Below are positions 18,903 through 27,399 of a stretch of 32,657 nt of DNA, one piece after another. Positions within the stretch are counted from its first letter, which is position 1. Every line of letters starts with the position of its first letter. The stretch comes from a virus. The notes beneath the pieces were generated by a model, which made no database searches, had not been told where the DNA came from, and saw only the letters and a list, made by a program, of their open reading frames with translations. A program made the position numbers and the translations under genes. The stretch spans positions 1 through 32,657 of the IMG/VR virus record IMGVR_UViG_3300025120_000275. One strand, written 5' to 3'.

Positions 18903-20335
18903 TATCCATTAACTATTTTGAAATAATAATTATCATCTTTAACTATTGTGCTACCACTAATAGAAGTTTGTATTAATATTTTATAATATCTTTCGGGTTG
19001 TAACCCTGCCATATAAACATCAAAATAATTACTTTTAGCATCACAACTTATTTTTGTAAACTCGGGGTCAAAATCAACAATAAATTCATTAGTATCTAAA
19101 TCTTTAATAGCCCACATAGAACCTTTAGGTAAATAATGGTTTATTGTATCAATTGATTGGGTCATAAATACTCTTGTTGGATAATCTGGTCTACAATTTA
19201 GTCTGAATCTGTTAATACTTTCACTATAAAATACACCAGGATTATTATCTAAAGCAACAAATAAATCTGATGTTGTCATTGGTGGTAAACTTCCAGTATT
19301 AAATAATTGATCATCCCATTTTATTTCTAATACAGGTGGAAAAATAGTATTAGTATCAACAGAATAAAATTGTATAATAGGTTGAATAGCATCCACTGAG
19401 CTAAATTCTATAGCATCTTCCCATTTTACAATAAATCCATCATTAGACATTGTTGTAAAAGTTACTCCAGCACCTGTTGCATTTTTAGAACTTGAGTACC
19501 AAGTTTGGACAATATCAGTTACATTAACATCTAAATCTTTTTTAGATCTTTGTTTAAATGATTGTGATACTTCAATTTGCATATTTGAATCTAATGAACC
19601 TGTATACCAATTTCCTCCACCAGTTGATCCAGAATAATATGCAGTTACATAAGGTTCTCCATAATCTATAACGTCTTGTGTAATATCAATTGTTATAGGA
19701 GTTAAATTTCCTGTAAATCCTAAAGTAGTTAGATCAGAAGCAATTAATAAAACAGTATCTACTTCATTCCATGTAGAATCTGAAGAATTAACTGTAATTG
19801 ATGTAAATACCCCACCATTAGCAACTATTGTTATATTTGCAGTACTTTGTCCCGCAACATCGGTTATATTACCTGAAAGTGTAGCATCATTAGGGGTTCC
19901 ACCTCCTGTAAATGATAAATTAGCTCCTATTTTTAAAGAACCTATTGAATCCCATTCTCCTGCTCCTTCATATAGTCTATAATTCCAACTGCATCCATTT
20001 GTTGTAAAAGGGATATCTAAATAGGTACCAGTACCATTATTCCATGACCCAGATACAGGATATATTTCTAGATTGGTATTAAAATCTATTCCTTGGGCAT
20101 TTGCAACATAACATTTTAAACTACTTGAAAATTGCGCACTTTTTACTACTGTATCTACTACAGTATTGATCTCATTTTGGTCAAATTCAATTAAATATCT
20201 AAATACTTGAGGTACTGGGTTTATATTTACATTAAGGTTACCTGCTTCAATCATAGCATCTATTCCTGTGTTCATATTAGGATAAAATGAATATATTGTA
20301 GTGTCTTGTAAAGGGAATAATTTATATACTGCCAT
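18902..20335 (-). CDS. Baseplate-region structural protein with DNRLRE/CBM96-like beta-sandwich
   Basis: The 477-residue protein starts LFPLQDTTIYSFYPNMNTGI (6-25), followed by RYLIEFD (46-52), LEIYPVSGSWNNG (89-101) and later DVNVTDIVQTWYSSS (about 269-283). These correspond to the ordered signature of DNRLRE-type (disaggregatase-related, CBM96-like) sandwiches: DTTI..P..NxG, FDL, W..G, and DVTxxVxxW. An Ig-like insert rich in Thr and Ser (about 138-235) interrupts the sandwich. The C-terminal 150 residues form a further beta domain. No enzyme motif is seen. It lies directly after gp6, where T4 has gp7/gp8, so a baseplate wedge or carbohydrate-contacting role is reasonable. The fold call rests on eye-matched motifs. 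Confidence 0.6.
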   Translation of the reverse strand: MAVYKLFPLQDTTIYSFYPNMNTGIDAMIEAGNLNVNINPVPQVFRYLIEFDQNEINTVVDTVVKSAQFSSSLKCYVANAQGIDFNTNLEIYPVSGSWNNGTGTYLDIPFTTNGCSWNYRLYEGAGEWDSIGSLKIGANLSFTGGGTPNDATLSGNITDVAGQSTANITIVANGGVFTSITVNSSDSTWNEVDTVLLIASDLTTLGFTGNLTPITIDITQDVIDYGEPYVTAYYSGSTGGGNWYTGSLDSNMQIEVSQSFKQRSKKDLDVNVTDIVQTWYSSSKNATGAGVTFTTMSNDGFIVKWEDAIEFSSVDAIQPIIQFYSVDTNTIFPPVLEIKWDDQLFNTGSLPPMTTSDLFVALDNNPGVFYSESINRFRLNCRPDYPTRVFMTQSIDTINHYLPKGSMWAIKDLDTNEFIVDFDPEFTKISCDAKSNYFDVYMAGLQPERYYKILIQTSISGSTIVKDDNYYFKIVNG

Positions 20336-20346
20336 AATTTTTTATT

Positions 20347-22239
20347 TTAATATCCACCTAATGCGGTACCTGTTCCTTGTTGAAATGTTCCTGTTCCCAT
20401 TGATACTACTCTTCCTTTTATATCTGTTGAAGGGTATTTAACTTCAAATATCATAGGATCTATTGAAGGATAAATTATTCCTCCTTGTGTTGCACCACTA
20501 ATAGTATAAGCATATTCAGAATACCCAACATTTACACCTGCTTTATTTTCAATATTTATGTTAGCTACAGTTTGAACCCCATCAATAGCATCTAATAAAA
20601 TAGAAATATCTCTTAATATAATAGGTTGGTTTATTTGCCAATTATCAATATTAAAATAATTTGTTAAGGCTGTTATACAACTAAATAATACTTCACTATT
20701 ATTATAATTAGGTAAAGTTATTATATCAAAAGTACAATTTATATTAATTATAAAGGCATCTTTTATATTAACAGTATCACCAATCATTCGGTATTGGTTA
20801 ATATATGATTGTAAATTATTTTTAAGTGATGTAGAAGCTTTATTTAAATTTTTATTTGAATTATAAGATAAAACATATAAATCTAAGGTTGTATCAGGGT
20901 CATTAGCTGCTGGTTTTTGTGTGTGTGCTTTTGAAATAATACCATAACTAGGGGGCATACTTAAAGCTCTAATTAAATAATCGTCTGCTGTTACATTTCT
21001 TAATTGTGTGTTATAGCTAGCTAACGAATTTTGTCTTATTTCTTCTATAGAATCTCCATCTTGTCCTCCACTAGCTGCCTTTAAGTTATTAACAGCTGTT
21101 GAATTAAAAACAAAATTAGCAATTGAATTATTACTAATATCAGCACTTACAAAAGAAATGCCTGATGTTGATAGTTGATTAATAGTATTAGCATTAACAT
21201 TTGATTGTACCCCTCCACCTGTTAAATATCTTATAGTTAATGTAGTATTACTTGGAGCAATACCATAAGTATTTGTAAATATAAAATTAGTTGGACTATA
21301 AGCTGTTGTTAGTTTACTTTGTTCAAAAGGTAAACCTATACCAACATTATCGGGGTTTGGGATTACTTTTTCATCTGTTTGTAAAGGTTTCCCGGCTCCA
21401 AATTGAATTTGTAAGGTTGTTTCATTTAAAAATCTAGTAGTAAACCTTCTATTTACTGATTTTGTTTGTAATAGATATGGAGCATTATTACTATCTACAT
21501 AGTTATTGGGATCATTTATATTAGTATTTTTAATACTACTAAAAACTAAATCCTGACCCAAATAGTCTACTTCATTCCATTGATTTCCTTCTGAATCAAA
21601 AACATCTATAATTCCTCCTATATCACTAACATTTAATTCAATAGTTGGAAATTCTTCATAAGCACCCATAGTAATATTTTGGGATTGAATAGTTCCTGAT
21701 GTACCATTACGTGTTTTTTTTAATAAATAAAATTCTGGTTCGTTATTATTAATTTGGGCTACAGATACGATTGTTGGATCCATTGAATTAGATACTGTAA
21801 AATCTATAGCTTCTGTTATTATAAAAGATTCTCCTGTTGTTGATGAAACTGTTGTATTTGCATCAAAATATAAAGCATAATCAAAATCAGGTACAGTTTC
21901 GGCTCCTACAGTTTTCGATGGTACTTGTTGATAAAAAGCTAATTCAACAGAAGCTAAACCTGTTACTTTAGGTTTATAACTAAACATGTAAGCAAGATCA
22001 TACAAATTATCAAATTGTCTTGCATACTGTAAATAAGTTTCTTGAATTTGATTATCTAAATAAAAAGATAATACATCAGATACGTAAGCTGATTGTTCTA
22101 AAAACATCATCCCTGGGGAAGATGGACTAAAATCTGTATAGGTATTAGGAAAATAAGTTTGGGAAAAATTTATTAATTGAGCCCTAATATCATTAAAGTC
22201 TTTATTTACATATACTATATCTTTATTTGCTACTGCCAT
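20347..22239 (-). CDS. Baseplate wedge protein, gp6/baseplate J-like
   Basis: The 630-residue protein matches T4 gp6 (660 residues) in size and neighbours. Its N-terminus, YVNKDFNDIRAQLINFSQTYFP (10-31) and then DFSPSSPGMMFLEQSAYVSD, is the hallmark opening of gp6/gpJ-type wedge subunits in marine T4-like phages. The middle segment VTADDYLIRALSMPPSYG is typical of the baseplate_J core, and DGVQTVANINI near the C-terminus fits the terminal ferredoxin-like domain. Gp6 dimers form the inner ring of the baseplate around the hub. The start codon shares one base with the gp25 stop (TAATG), consistent with coupled synthesis of wedge parts. This assignment is confident. Confidence 0.9.
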   Translation of the reverse strand: MAVANKDIVYVNKDFNDIRAQLINFSQTYFPNTYTDFSPSSPGMMFLEQSAYVSDVLSFYLDNQIQETYLQYARQFDNLYDLAYMFSYKPKVTGLASVELAFYQQVPSKTVGAETVPDFDYALYFDANTTVSSTTGESFIITEAIDFTVSNSMDPTIVSVAQINNNEPEFYLLKKTRNGTSGTIQSQNITMGAYEEFPTIELNVSDIGGIIDVFDSEGNQWNEVDYLGQDLVFSSIKNTNINDPNNYVDSNNAPYLLQTKSVNRRFTTRFLNETTLQIQFGAGKPLQTDEKVIPNPDNVGIGLPFEQSKLTTAYSPTNFIFTNTYGIAPSNTTLTIRYLTGGGVQSNVNANTINQLSTSGISFVSADISNNSIANFVFNSTAVNNLKAASGGQDGDSIEEIRQNSLASYNTQLRNVTADDYLIRALSMPPSYGIISKAHTQKPAANDPDTTLDLYVLSYNSNKNLNKASTSLKNNLQSYINQYRMIGDTVNIKDAFIININCTFDIITLPNYNNSEVLFSCITALTNYFNIDNWQINQPIILRDISILLDAIDGVQTVANINIENKAGVNVGYSEYAYTISGATQGGIIYPSIDPMIFEVKYPSTDIKGRVVSMGTGTFQQGTGTALGGY

Positions 22240-22646
22240 TAGTTAAAATTTAATTCTAAAGTATCATTTATACCTGTATTAGGAATGCTGTACGTAATAT
22301 TTATTTGAATGGTATTTTCATTTACACTTTGTAAAACTTCAATATCATTTATTTCTAAATCAGAAAAATTATTATCTATTTTTTGTTGTAAATCTTCTTT
22401 AATAAATTCTAAATTATTACTTTCAATTTGAGAAAAAATATACTCTCTTAATCCTGCTCCAAATAGAGGATTATCAACTCTTTCTCCAGGATTTGTTAAT
22501 AAATAATTAATTAAATTATTTTTTATTGCATCTCTAGTTTGAAAATTTGGAGTAAAAGAAATAGGACCACTTAATGGTAAATTAACACCAATAGCAACTC
22601 TAGGTCGTAAATCATTAGGATATACTCTTCTTTCTCCAAACGCCAT
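22239..22646 (-). CDS. Baseplate wedge subunit gp25-like (GPW/gp25 family)
   Basis: The 135-residue protein matches the usual length (T4 gp25 is 132). The family core LLTNPGERVDNPLFGAGLRE (49-68) is fully present; in T4 gp25 and relatives the EPR/ERV-type motif binds the sheath-like ring and nucleates sheath assembly. The C-terminal half has the expected beta strands (NTIQINITYSIP). It begins two bases after the preceding gene's stop codon, and its stop overlaps the gp6 start. Older annotations call the family lysozyme-like, but a structural role at the wedge is the accepted one. The assignment is confident. Confidence 0.92.
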   Translation of the reverse strand: MAFGERRVYPNDLRPRVAIGVNLPLSGPISFTPNFQTRDAIKNNLINYLLTNPGERVDNPLFGAGLREYIFSQIESNNLEFIKEDLQQKIDNNFSDLEINDIEVLQSVNENTIQINITYSIPNTGINDTLELNFN

Positions 22647-22648
22647 AT

Positions 22649-23023
22649 TTATCCTTTATTTTGCATTAATCCCATTATTTGATCCATACTTACATTACCA
22701 TCTGGTAAGCTACCATTTGGGGAAGTTGTATCACTGCTACCAACTTGTAATGGTATATTTGCTGTTGTAGCTGATAATGTTCCATTTGCCCCAGGCATCA
22801 TACCTCCTAACACATTTTGAATATTTTCTTTCATTGCCATTCTTTTATCTTCTGGCATTTTTTGTTGTGCTATAGGATTCATTGAGGGTGGTGTAACTGT
22901 TGAATTTTCATAAACTACAGATTTAGGAGCACGGACAGCTTCTATAAGAATGTCTTTCATCTCCTCTTGTATAGCCTCTTTTACAGCTTCTTTTACAATA
23001 GTTTTTAATTGACTTAATTTCAT
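22649..23023 (-). CDS. Small helical tail-cluster protein
   Basis: The 124-residue protein begins with a long amphipathic helix (KLSQLKTIVKEAVKEAIQEE, 2-21). A Met/Pro-rich middle (IAQQKMPEDKRMAMKENIQN) and a Gly/Ser/Thr-rich tail ending MDQIMGLMQNKG follow. There is no signal peptide, catalytic motif or membrane segment. It heads the gp25-gp6 transcript, with a TATTTATA motif 15 bases before its start, and gp25 begins two bases after its stop. A minor virion component or assembly chaperone is possible. No family is recognised. Confidence 0.55.
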   Translation of the reverse strand: MKLSQLKTIVKEAVKEAIQEEMKDILIEAVRAPKSVVYENSTVTPPSMNPIAQQKMPEDKRMAMKENIQNVLGGMMPGANGTLSATTANIPLQVGSSDTTSPNGSLPDGNVSMDQIMGLMQNKG

Positions 23024-23038
23024 GTTATATTGATTTAT

Positions 23039-23046
23039 TATAAATA
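23039..23046 (-). promoter_or_regulatory. Putative late-gene motif TATTTATA before the gp25-gp6 operon
   Basis: The sense strand reads TAATATTTATAATAAATCA, and the octamer ends 15 bases before the ATG at 23023. It matches the 14-base core ATATTTATAATAAA exactly. Confidence 0.5.
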
Positions 23047-23051
23047 TTAAA

Positions 23052-24758
23052 CTAGTTAGCTTTTAAATCGTTTTGTTGTATATAAAATACAAGTTCATCG
23101 ATTAGTATTTGATCTGATGAACTAAATGAAGGTTCACCTTTTAATAAAGTTACTCCCTGTTTATTTTTAGCAACAGCAAATCTACGTTTTAAGGTTCCTA
23201 CAGGATTTTTATTATCAGTCTCTACACTAAATATAAACCCATTTAAATTATTTATTATAGGATTACCATCTTCTTTTTCTTCTTCTGCAATTGCTAATAA
23301 TTCAGCATTAATAGCTTCTAATTGTAAATCTGTAGCTCCTTGTTCTTCAGCACATTCTTGAATTAATTTATCTACACCTTGTAATAAAAGTATAACTGTT
23401 ACAGTACCAGCTATTAAAAAAATTAATGAAGTTAAAGTTGATCTATTCATACCTTCATATCTTTCTTCTAATTTTTCTAATTCATCATTAATATGTTGTA
23501 ATTTTGCTGTAAAAGAATAAGGTTGTGCAAATATTAAACCCCCAAAATCTTTTGCAGGGAAAATTCCAACTGCTTGAGGTGCAGGTATAGCGTCCATAGC
23601 TAGTCTAACTCCCTTTAACGCTTTTGATAAAGAAAGAAATACTACTGCTAATATAGTATTAGATGTTATTGTTAAATATATTTGATTTAATTGTCTTACA
23701 GTTCTGTTTCTCTGTTGTAATACATTATTTAAACTTGCAGGTGTTGGGCATGTTTTTCTGTTAGATTGGGATAATTTTGATATTCCAAAAGCAACTAACA
23801 TTCCAATAGCAAGAGGAATTAATTTTGTTTTTATAGCATCTACTACTTTTGCTATACTAAATTTTCTAGCTGATATAATTCTATCAAAAATATTCATTGA
23901 TATAGCTCCTACTGCTGATTGTGCTAAATCTATTTTATCAGTAAATTCTTGTGATAGTTTTTCTGAGGCTTCAGCTATGTTTAGTAAACTAGAAGCTGAT
24001 AGTGATGTTTTTACTGTTCTATCACCCTTTACAATAGGAGATGAATTGGGAAGAAATCCTCCTTTAGTATATAATAAAGCTATATTTAATGGTACTTTTT
24101 GAGTAGCGGGTATTACTGGTATTTTCATCTTTATTGAAAAATTACCTTGTGAATCCGTTATTACAGGTCCATTTTTAATTAGACCCGGGATTGGAGTATA
24201 AATTAAATCATTGGGATCCGGAAGATCAAATTTGTTTGATATTAATTGTTGTGCCTCTTCATTTCCATTAAGTTTGGGCTGTTCAATTTTTGCACCAAAT
24301 TGTTGGGGGCTTATTCCAGGTTGTATTCTAACTCCTTGTAATACATTACCTGTGTTTTGATCAAATATTCTTCCAGATATTGTAAATTCTTCAAATCTTG
24401 GAATTTGGCTTTTAAGCTTATTTTTTAATAACTGAATTTCTGCTATTATTTTTTGAGACGCTAATTTAGGGTCTAAGTTTTGTTCAGTTAACCTTTCTTG
24501 TAATCTTTCTAATGCTGTTTGTTGTTTACCTTGTCTTTTTTTTCTTCTTTCTTCTCTAGTTAAGTTACTACCTATGCTAAAATTAACATCATCAATATTA
24601 ACATTTTTTAAATTATCTAAATTTATACTATATTTAGTTTGTAATTCTTCTATTCTTGAAGATATACCAGCAAGGTCTAAATCACCACCTAATAAAGATT
24701 TACCTTTAGGGGTTTTTAGGGATTGATTTACTAATTCTAATATTTGATCTTCACTCAT
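23052..24758 (-). CDS. Tail-cluster structural protein with carboxypeptidase-regulatory-like domain and hydrophobic segments
   Basis: The 568-residue protein has a helical, charged N-terminus (1-120). A CarboxypepD_reg-like beta-sandwich spans about 125-230 (TISGRIFDQNTGNVLQGVRI, then ITDSQGNFSIKMKIP). Three hydrophobic stretches follow near 313-327, 364-380 and 441-460, separated by helices. The soluble C-terminus carries GTLKRRFAVAKNKQGV and SFSSSDQILIDELVFYI. It sits between the gp5-like spike and gp25 genes, so it is almost surely tail-related. The hydrophobic segments could serve in membrane penetration during DNA entry or pack inside the tail as in tape-measure proteins. The size is near T4 gp29 (590) but no specific similarity is visible. 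The function is open. Confidence 0.6.
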   Translation of the reverse strand: MSEDQILELVNQSLKTPKGKSLLGGDLDLAGISSRIEELQTKYSINLDNLKNVNIDDVNFSIGSNLTREERRKKRQGKQQTALERLQERLTEQNLDPKLASQKIIAEIQLLKNKLKSQIPRFEEFTISGRIFDQNTGNVLQGVRIQPGISPQQFGAKIEQPKLNGNEEAQQLISNKFDLPDPNDLIYTPIPGLIKNGPVITDSQGNFSIKMKIPVIPATQKVPLNIALLYTKGGFLPNSSPIVKGDRTVKTSLSASSLLNIAEASEKLSQEFTDKIDLAQSAVGAISMNIFDRIISARKFSIAKVVDAIKTKLIPLAIGMLVAFGISKLSQSNRKTCPTPASLNNVLQQRNRTVRQLNQIYLTITSNTILAVVFLSLSKALKGVRLAMDAIPAPQAVGIFPAKDFGGLIFAQPYSFTAKLQHINDELEKLEERYEGMNRSTLTSLIFLIAGTVTVILLLQGVDKLIQECAEEQGATDLQLEAINAELLAIAEEEKEDGNPIINNLNGFIFSVETDNKNPVGTLKRRFAVAKNKQGVTLLKGEPSFSSSDQILIDELVFYIQQNDLKAN

Positions 24759-24759
24759 T

Positions 24760-26028
24760 TTATACTGCTTTTACAATTTTAGAAGTGTAATCTTTTAAGT
24801 TATTTAACATTAAAGATATTTGAGTTTTTGCTGAACCTGCAGTACCCCCACTTAGATATAACTTGGGTTCTATAGATAATGTTTGACATAAAATTTGTAA
24901 CTTATTTAATAAATCTTTAAAATCATCCATAAATTTATCCCCTAAAATAATAGATTGATTAGCATTAGAATCTCCTAATTTTATTTGATTTTTTGAAGCT
25001 TGTAGTACAACATCTCCTTCTTGTGAAAATATACCTATAGACCCCACAGAAGATAAAGAAATTGTTTTTTGTGAATTTAATATAATACTATCTGCTTTGC
25101 TGTTAAATACTAATCTATCCGAGTTTATCATTACTTGACTACCTTCGTAACTAGATATAGATTGTGGTGGATTATCTTTAATTGATGGGTTTGAAGTTAT
25201 GGTTGTTTGTAAAGGTATTGTTTGATTTGAAGTTAAATATATAGAAGATAAATCTTCATTAATATTTTCAATAATAGGTAAATATCCTTCTTCACTAGCA
25301 TCTATTGGTTGACCATTTCTTATTATAGTAATAGGATTACCATCTTCTCCAGTATTAGACCAATCATTATTATAAGTCCCACTTTGAATATTAGCAGTAC
25401 TACCAAATCTTATACTATTACCCCATCTTCCTTCTATTATAATATCACCTGCATAAGCAAGTAAGGGATGAATATTTGATCTTTCAATAAAAGTCCCTCC
25501 AACTAGTGGAGAATTGTAATTATAATTTATTTCTTCCCCACTTGATTTACGAGTTTGACCTTGTTCTATTGCTTGGTAGGATTTTTGTTCACTTTGTTGA
25601 ATTTGGGGTGCTAATTCTAAATTTGGAAAAGCATTTAAATGTTGGTTATTCCATAAAGAAATAGGATTTAAATAATAATATTTAGTTATATTAGTTTTTT
25701 CTAAAACCTGATTAGAAGGTAATTTAAATAATAAAACAAATTCATTAACTACTGGGTAGTTTTTTATATAAGGTATTAAAGGAGTAGCAACTTTATCTGT
25801 TTTAACATTTGTACTACTTAATTCTATAGGACTAAAAAACACAGTACCTATACCACTCCACCCACCATTGTTATCAAATTCAGGATGTTGGTCATCTAAA
25901 ATTATATCTACTACTCTAGCATAAATAACACTTTGTTTTAACTCATTTAATTCAGATGCATCGGCACCTTTTGAATTAGATTCATTTACTTGTTGATTTA
26001 CACTAGCAAATCCAAATTTATTTGCCAT
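24760..26028 (-). CDS. Baseplate hub/spike protein, gp5-like, without lysozyme domain
   Basis: The 422-residue protein has an N-terminal region (33-120) starting SVIYARVVDIILDDQHPEF and containing GGWSGIGTVFF. This matches the OB-fold opening of gp5-type hub proteins in marine T4-like phages. The C-terminal part (about 295-360) shows short alternating strands (DRLVFNSKADSIILNSQKTI, SIGIFSQEGDVVLQ), as in the triple-stranded beta-helix of gp5/VgrG spikes. A helical tail closes the protein. T4 gp5 (575 residues) carries a lysozyme domain in its middle; no lysozyme motif is seen here. The gene overlaps the upstream 118-residue gene by 11 bases and precedes the next by one base. The spike call is good; the missing lysozyme is what the sequence shows. 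Confidence 0.75.
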   Translation of the reverse strand: MANKFGFASVNQQVNESNSKGADASELNELKQSVIYARVVDIILDDQHPEFDNNGGWSGIGTVFFSPIELSSTNVKTDKVATPLIPYIKNYPVVNEFVLLFKLPSNQVLEKTNITKYYYLNPISLWNNQHLNAFPNLELAPQIQQSEQKSYQAIEQGQTRKSSGEEINYNYNSPLVGGTFIERSNIHPLLAYAGDIIIEGRWGNSIRFGSTANIQSGTYNNDWSNTGEDGNPITIIRNGQPIDASEEGYLPIIENINEDLSSIYLTSNQTIPLQTTITSNPSIKDNPPQSISSYEGSQVMINSDRLVFNSKADSIILNSQKTISLSSVGSIGIFSQEGDVVLQASKNQIKLGDSNANQSIILGDKFMDDFKDLLNKLQILCQTLSIEPKLYLSGGTAGSAKTQISLMLNNLKDYTSKIVKAV

Positions 26029-26374
26029 CTTTCTTTTGTTCGAAATTAGTATTAAGTTTATCTAATTCCTCCATTAATTGTTGTTTTTCTTCTTCCGTTA
26101 TTCCTAGTGAATCTTCACCACTACTATTATTAAGCGCACGTTGTACTATAGTAGCCATTTTAATTAATTGTTCATCGTTACGAACACCAATTTCCATGTA
26201 TTCTTTAATAAGTGGTACGATTAAAGTAGCATCACCTATATCATTTATAAGTGGTTTTAATTCTGATATTAAACCTGTAATTTGAGCTTCTTTTTTCTTT
26301 TGATTATCGTAAATTTCACTTAAAATATCCGAAAATTTCTTTTTTTTAAATACAATATTATCTAATGATCCCAT
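26018..26374 (-). CDS. Small helical protein at the head of the tail operon
   Basis: The 118-residue protein is highly charged and almost entirely helical in character. It has a lysine-rich start (NIVFKKKKFSDILSE), a central region LIVPLIKEYMEIGVRNDEQL and an acidic C-terminal helix (ITEEEKQQLMEELDKL). It lacks a signal peptide or membrane segment. It starts 12 bases after a TATTTATA motif, and its end overlaps the spike gene by 11 bases, so both should be made together. A chaperone or minor hub component would fit. No family is recognised. Confidence 0.55.
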   Translation of the reverse strand: MGSLDNIVFKKKKFSDILSEIYDNQKKKEAQITGLISELKPLINDIGDATLIVPLIKEYMEIGVRNDEQLIKMATIVQRALNNSSGEDSLGITEEEKQQLMEELDKLNTNFEQKKDGK

Positions 26375-26386
26375 AATGTGTTTTAT

Positions 26387-26394
26387 TATAAATA
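26387..26394 (-). promoter_or_regulatory. Putative late-gene motif TATTTATA before the hub operon
   Basis: The sense strand reads CCATATTTATAATAAAACA, and the octamer ends 12 bases before the ATG at 26374. It lies in the 36-base gap after the late sigma factor gene and matches the 14-base core exactly. Confidence 0.5.
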
Positions 26395-26410
26395 TGGATG
26401 TGGGAAAGAT

Positions 26411-27121
26411 TTAGAATCTAGCGTAACCATTTTCTAAATAAAAGATATATTGTGATTTAAATATCACATGAAGTTTATCTGCTATTTTGGTAATTTTTGG
26501 GGTTTTTACATCAACCATTTCCCTAATATAAATGTAAAGTGCTTTTTTATTAAATACTTCTAATGCCTCTCTTTTTCTAAATAATTCTAAAATTGCATCT
26601 GCTATTTGAGCATCATTCTTTTTTGGAAACAATTCAAATATATGTTCTGATGTATAATCAACAAATAAATCAACATATTTATCTAAATCACTTTTTATTT
26701 TTTCATCCCCCTGAGAATAAGTATGGGTAGAATTTTCATTAGTTAGTACCTCAACTCCAACTTTTTTAATTTTTTTATTATAATTTTTAGTATTATATAA
26801 TATTAACCAACGCTTAACAATAGTACCAAAATAAGAATATGCTTTTGCACCTCTACCTGGGTCAAATAGGTGTATTTTTGATAATAAAAATGTTATTATT
26901 TCATGTTGAAGGTGTTCTAAATTTTCAACTTCAGTATGATAAAATTTAAATGTGTGAATTATATTTTGGGTTAGTTTAAAAAACGCGAAATGGATTTCAC
27001 GTTCATATATTTTTGATCTAACCTCAGAATCTTTAGTATTATTATATAATACAATAGCATCTTCAGTATCTTGAGTAAAGTAGTTTTTACTCTTTTTTCT
27101 TCTTTTTCGTATTTGAGTCAT
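26411..27121 (-). CDS. Late-transcription sigma factor, gp55-like
   Basis: The 236-residue protein resembles T4 gp55 (185 residues) and related phage sigma factors that direct host RNA polymerase to late promoters. A basic N-terminus (IRKRRKKSKNYF) precedes a sigma region-2-like helical core: ENLEHLQHEIITFLLSKIHL, then FDPGRGAKAYSYFGTIVKRW at 86-105. The FDPxRG-K-xSYF signature is shared by phage and bacterial group members. The C-terminal part (TPKITKIADKLHVIF) may be a small helix-turn-helix. It overlaps the upstream membrane-protein gene by one base. It likely controls the structural genes on either side, which carry the TATTTATA motif. The assignment is confident; the promoter link is inference. 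Confidence 0.82.
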   Translation of the reverse strand: MTQIRKRRKKSKNYFTQDTEDAIVLYNNTKDSEVRSKIYEREIHFAFFKLTQNIIHTFKFYHTEVENLEHLQHEIITFLLSKIHLFDPGRGAKAYSYFGTIVKRWLILYNTKNYNKKIKKVGVEVLTNENSTHTYSQGDEKIKSDLDKYVDLFVDYTSEHIFELFPKKNDAQIADAILELFRKREALEVFNKKALYIYIREMVDVKTPKITKIADKLHVIFKSQYIFYLENGYARF

Positions 27122-27399
27122 TATTGGTTTTGTCTAAATTGAGATAAATCATTTTGGATTATTTTAATTTCATTAAAAAACCAACCTATTTCATCATCAC
27201 TTTTAAATACTTCCTTTTCATCTATTTTTTTTAAACGTTCACTAGAAAATTTGATATGTTCTTCTATTTTATCAATAAATTCTTGTTGGGAAAGTAATAC
27301 ATCTTCAGCATATTCATTTTTACGTAAAAGGTTAAAAGTCGTATATCCGAAGATAACGACTAATAAAATTAATATTGTAATAATGATTTCTAATATCAT
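27121..27399 (-). CDS. Small single-pass membrane protein with cytoplasmic coiled coil
   Basis: The 92-residue protein begins with a strong membrane helix (LEIIITILILLVVIFGYTTF, 3-22) with no lipobox or cleavage site. A charged helical tail follows (LSQQEFIDKIEEHIKFSSER). The topology resembles small phage inner-membrane proteins, including i-spanin-like proteins, but no partner o-spanin gene is next to it. Its start overlaps the HD-hydrolase stop by four bases and its stop overlaps the sigma-factor start by one base. It is a conserved-looking phage membrane protein of unknown role. Confidence 0.65.
   Translation of the reverse strand: MILEIIITILILLVVIFGYTTFNLLRKNEYAEDVLLSQQEFIDKIEEHIKFSSERLKKIDEKEVFKSDDEIGWFFNEIKIIQNDLSQFRQNQ

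Noticed and set aside
26022-26285. Plus-strand Ser-rich open frame
   Set aside because: Shadow of the charged 118-residue minus-strand gene, which has a motif upstream and a close downstream neighbour.
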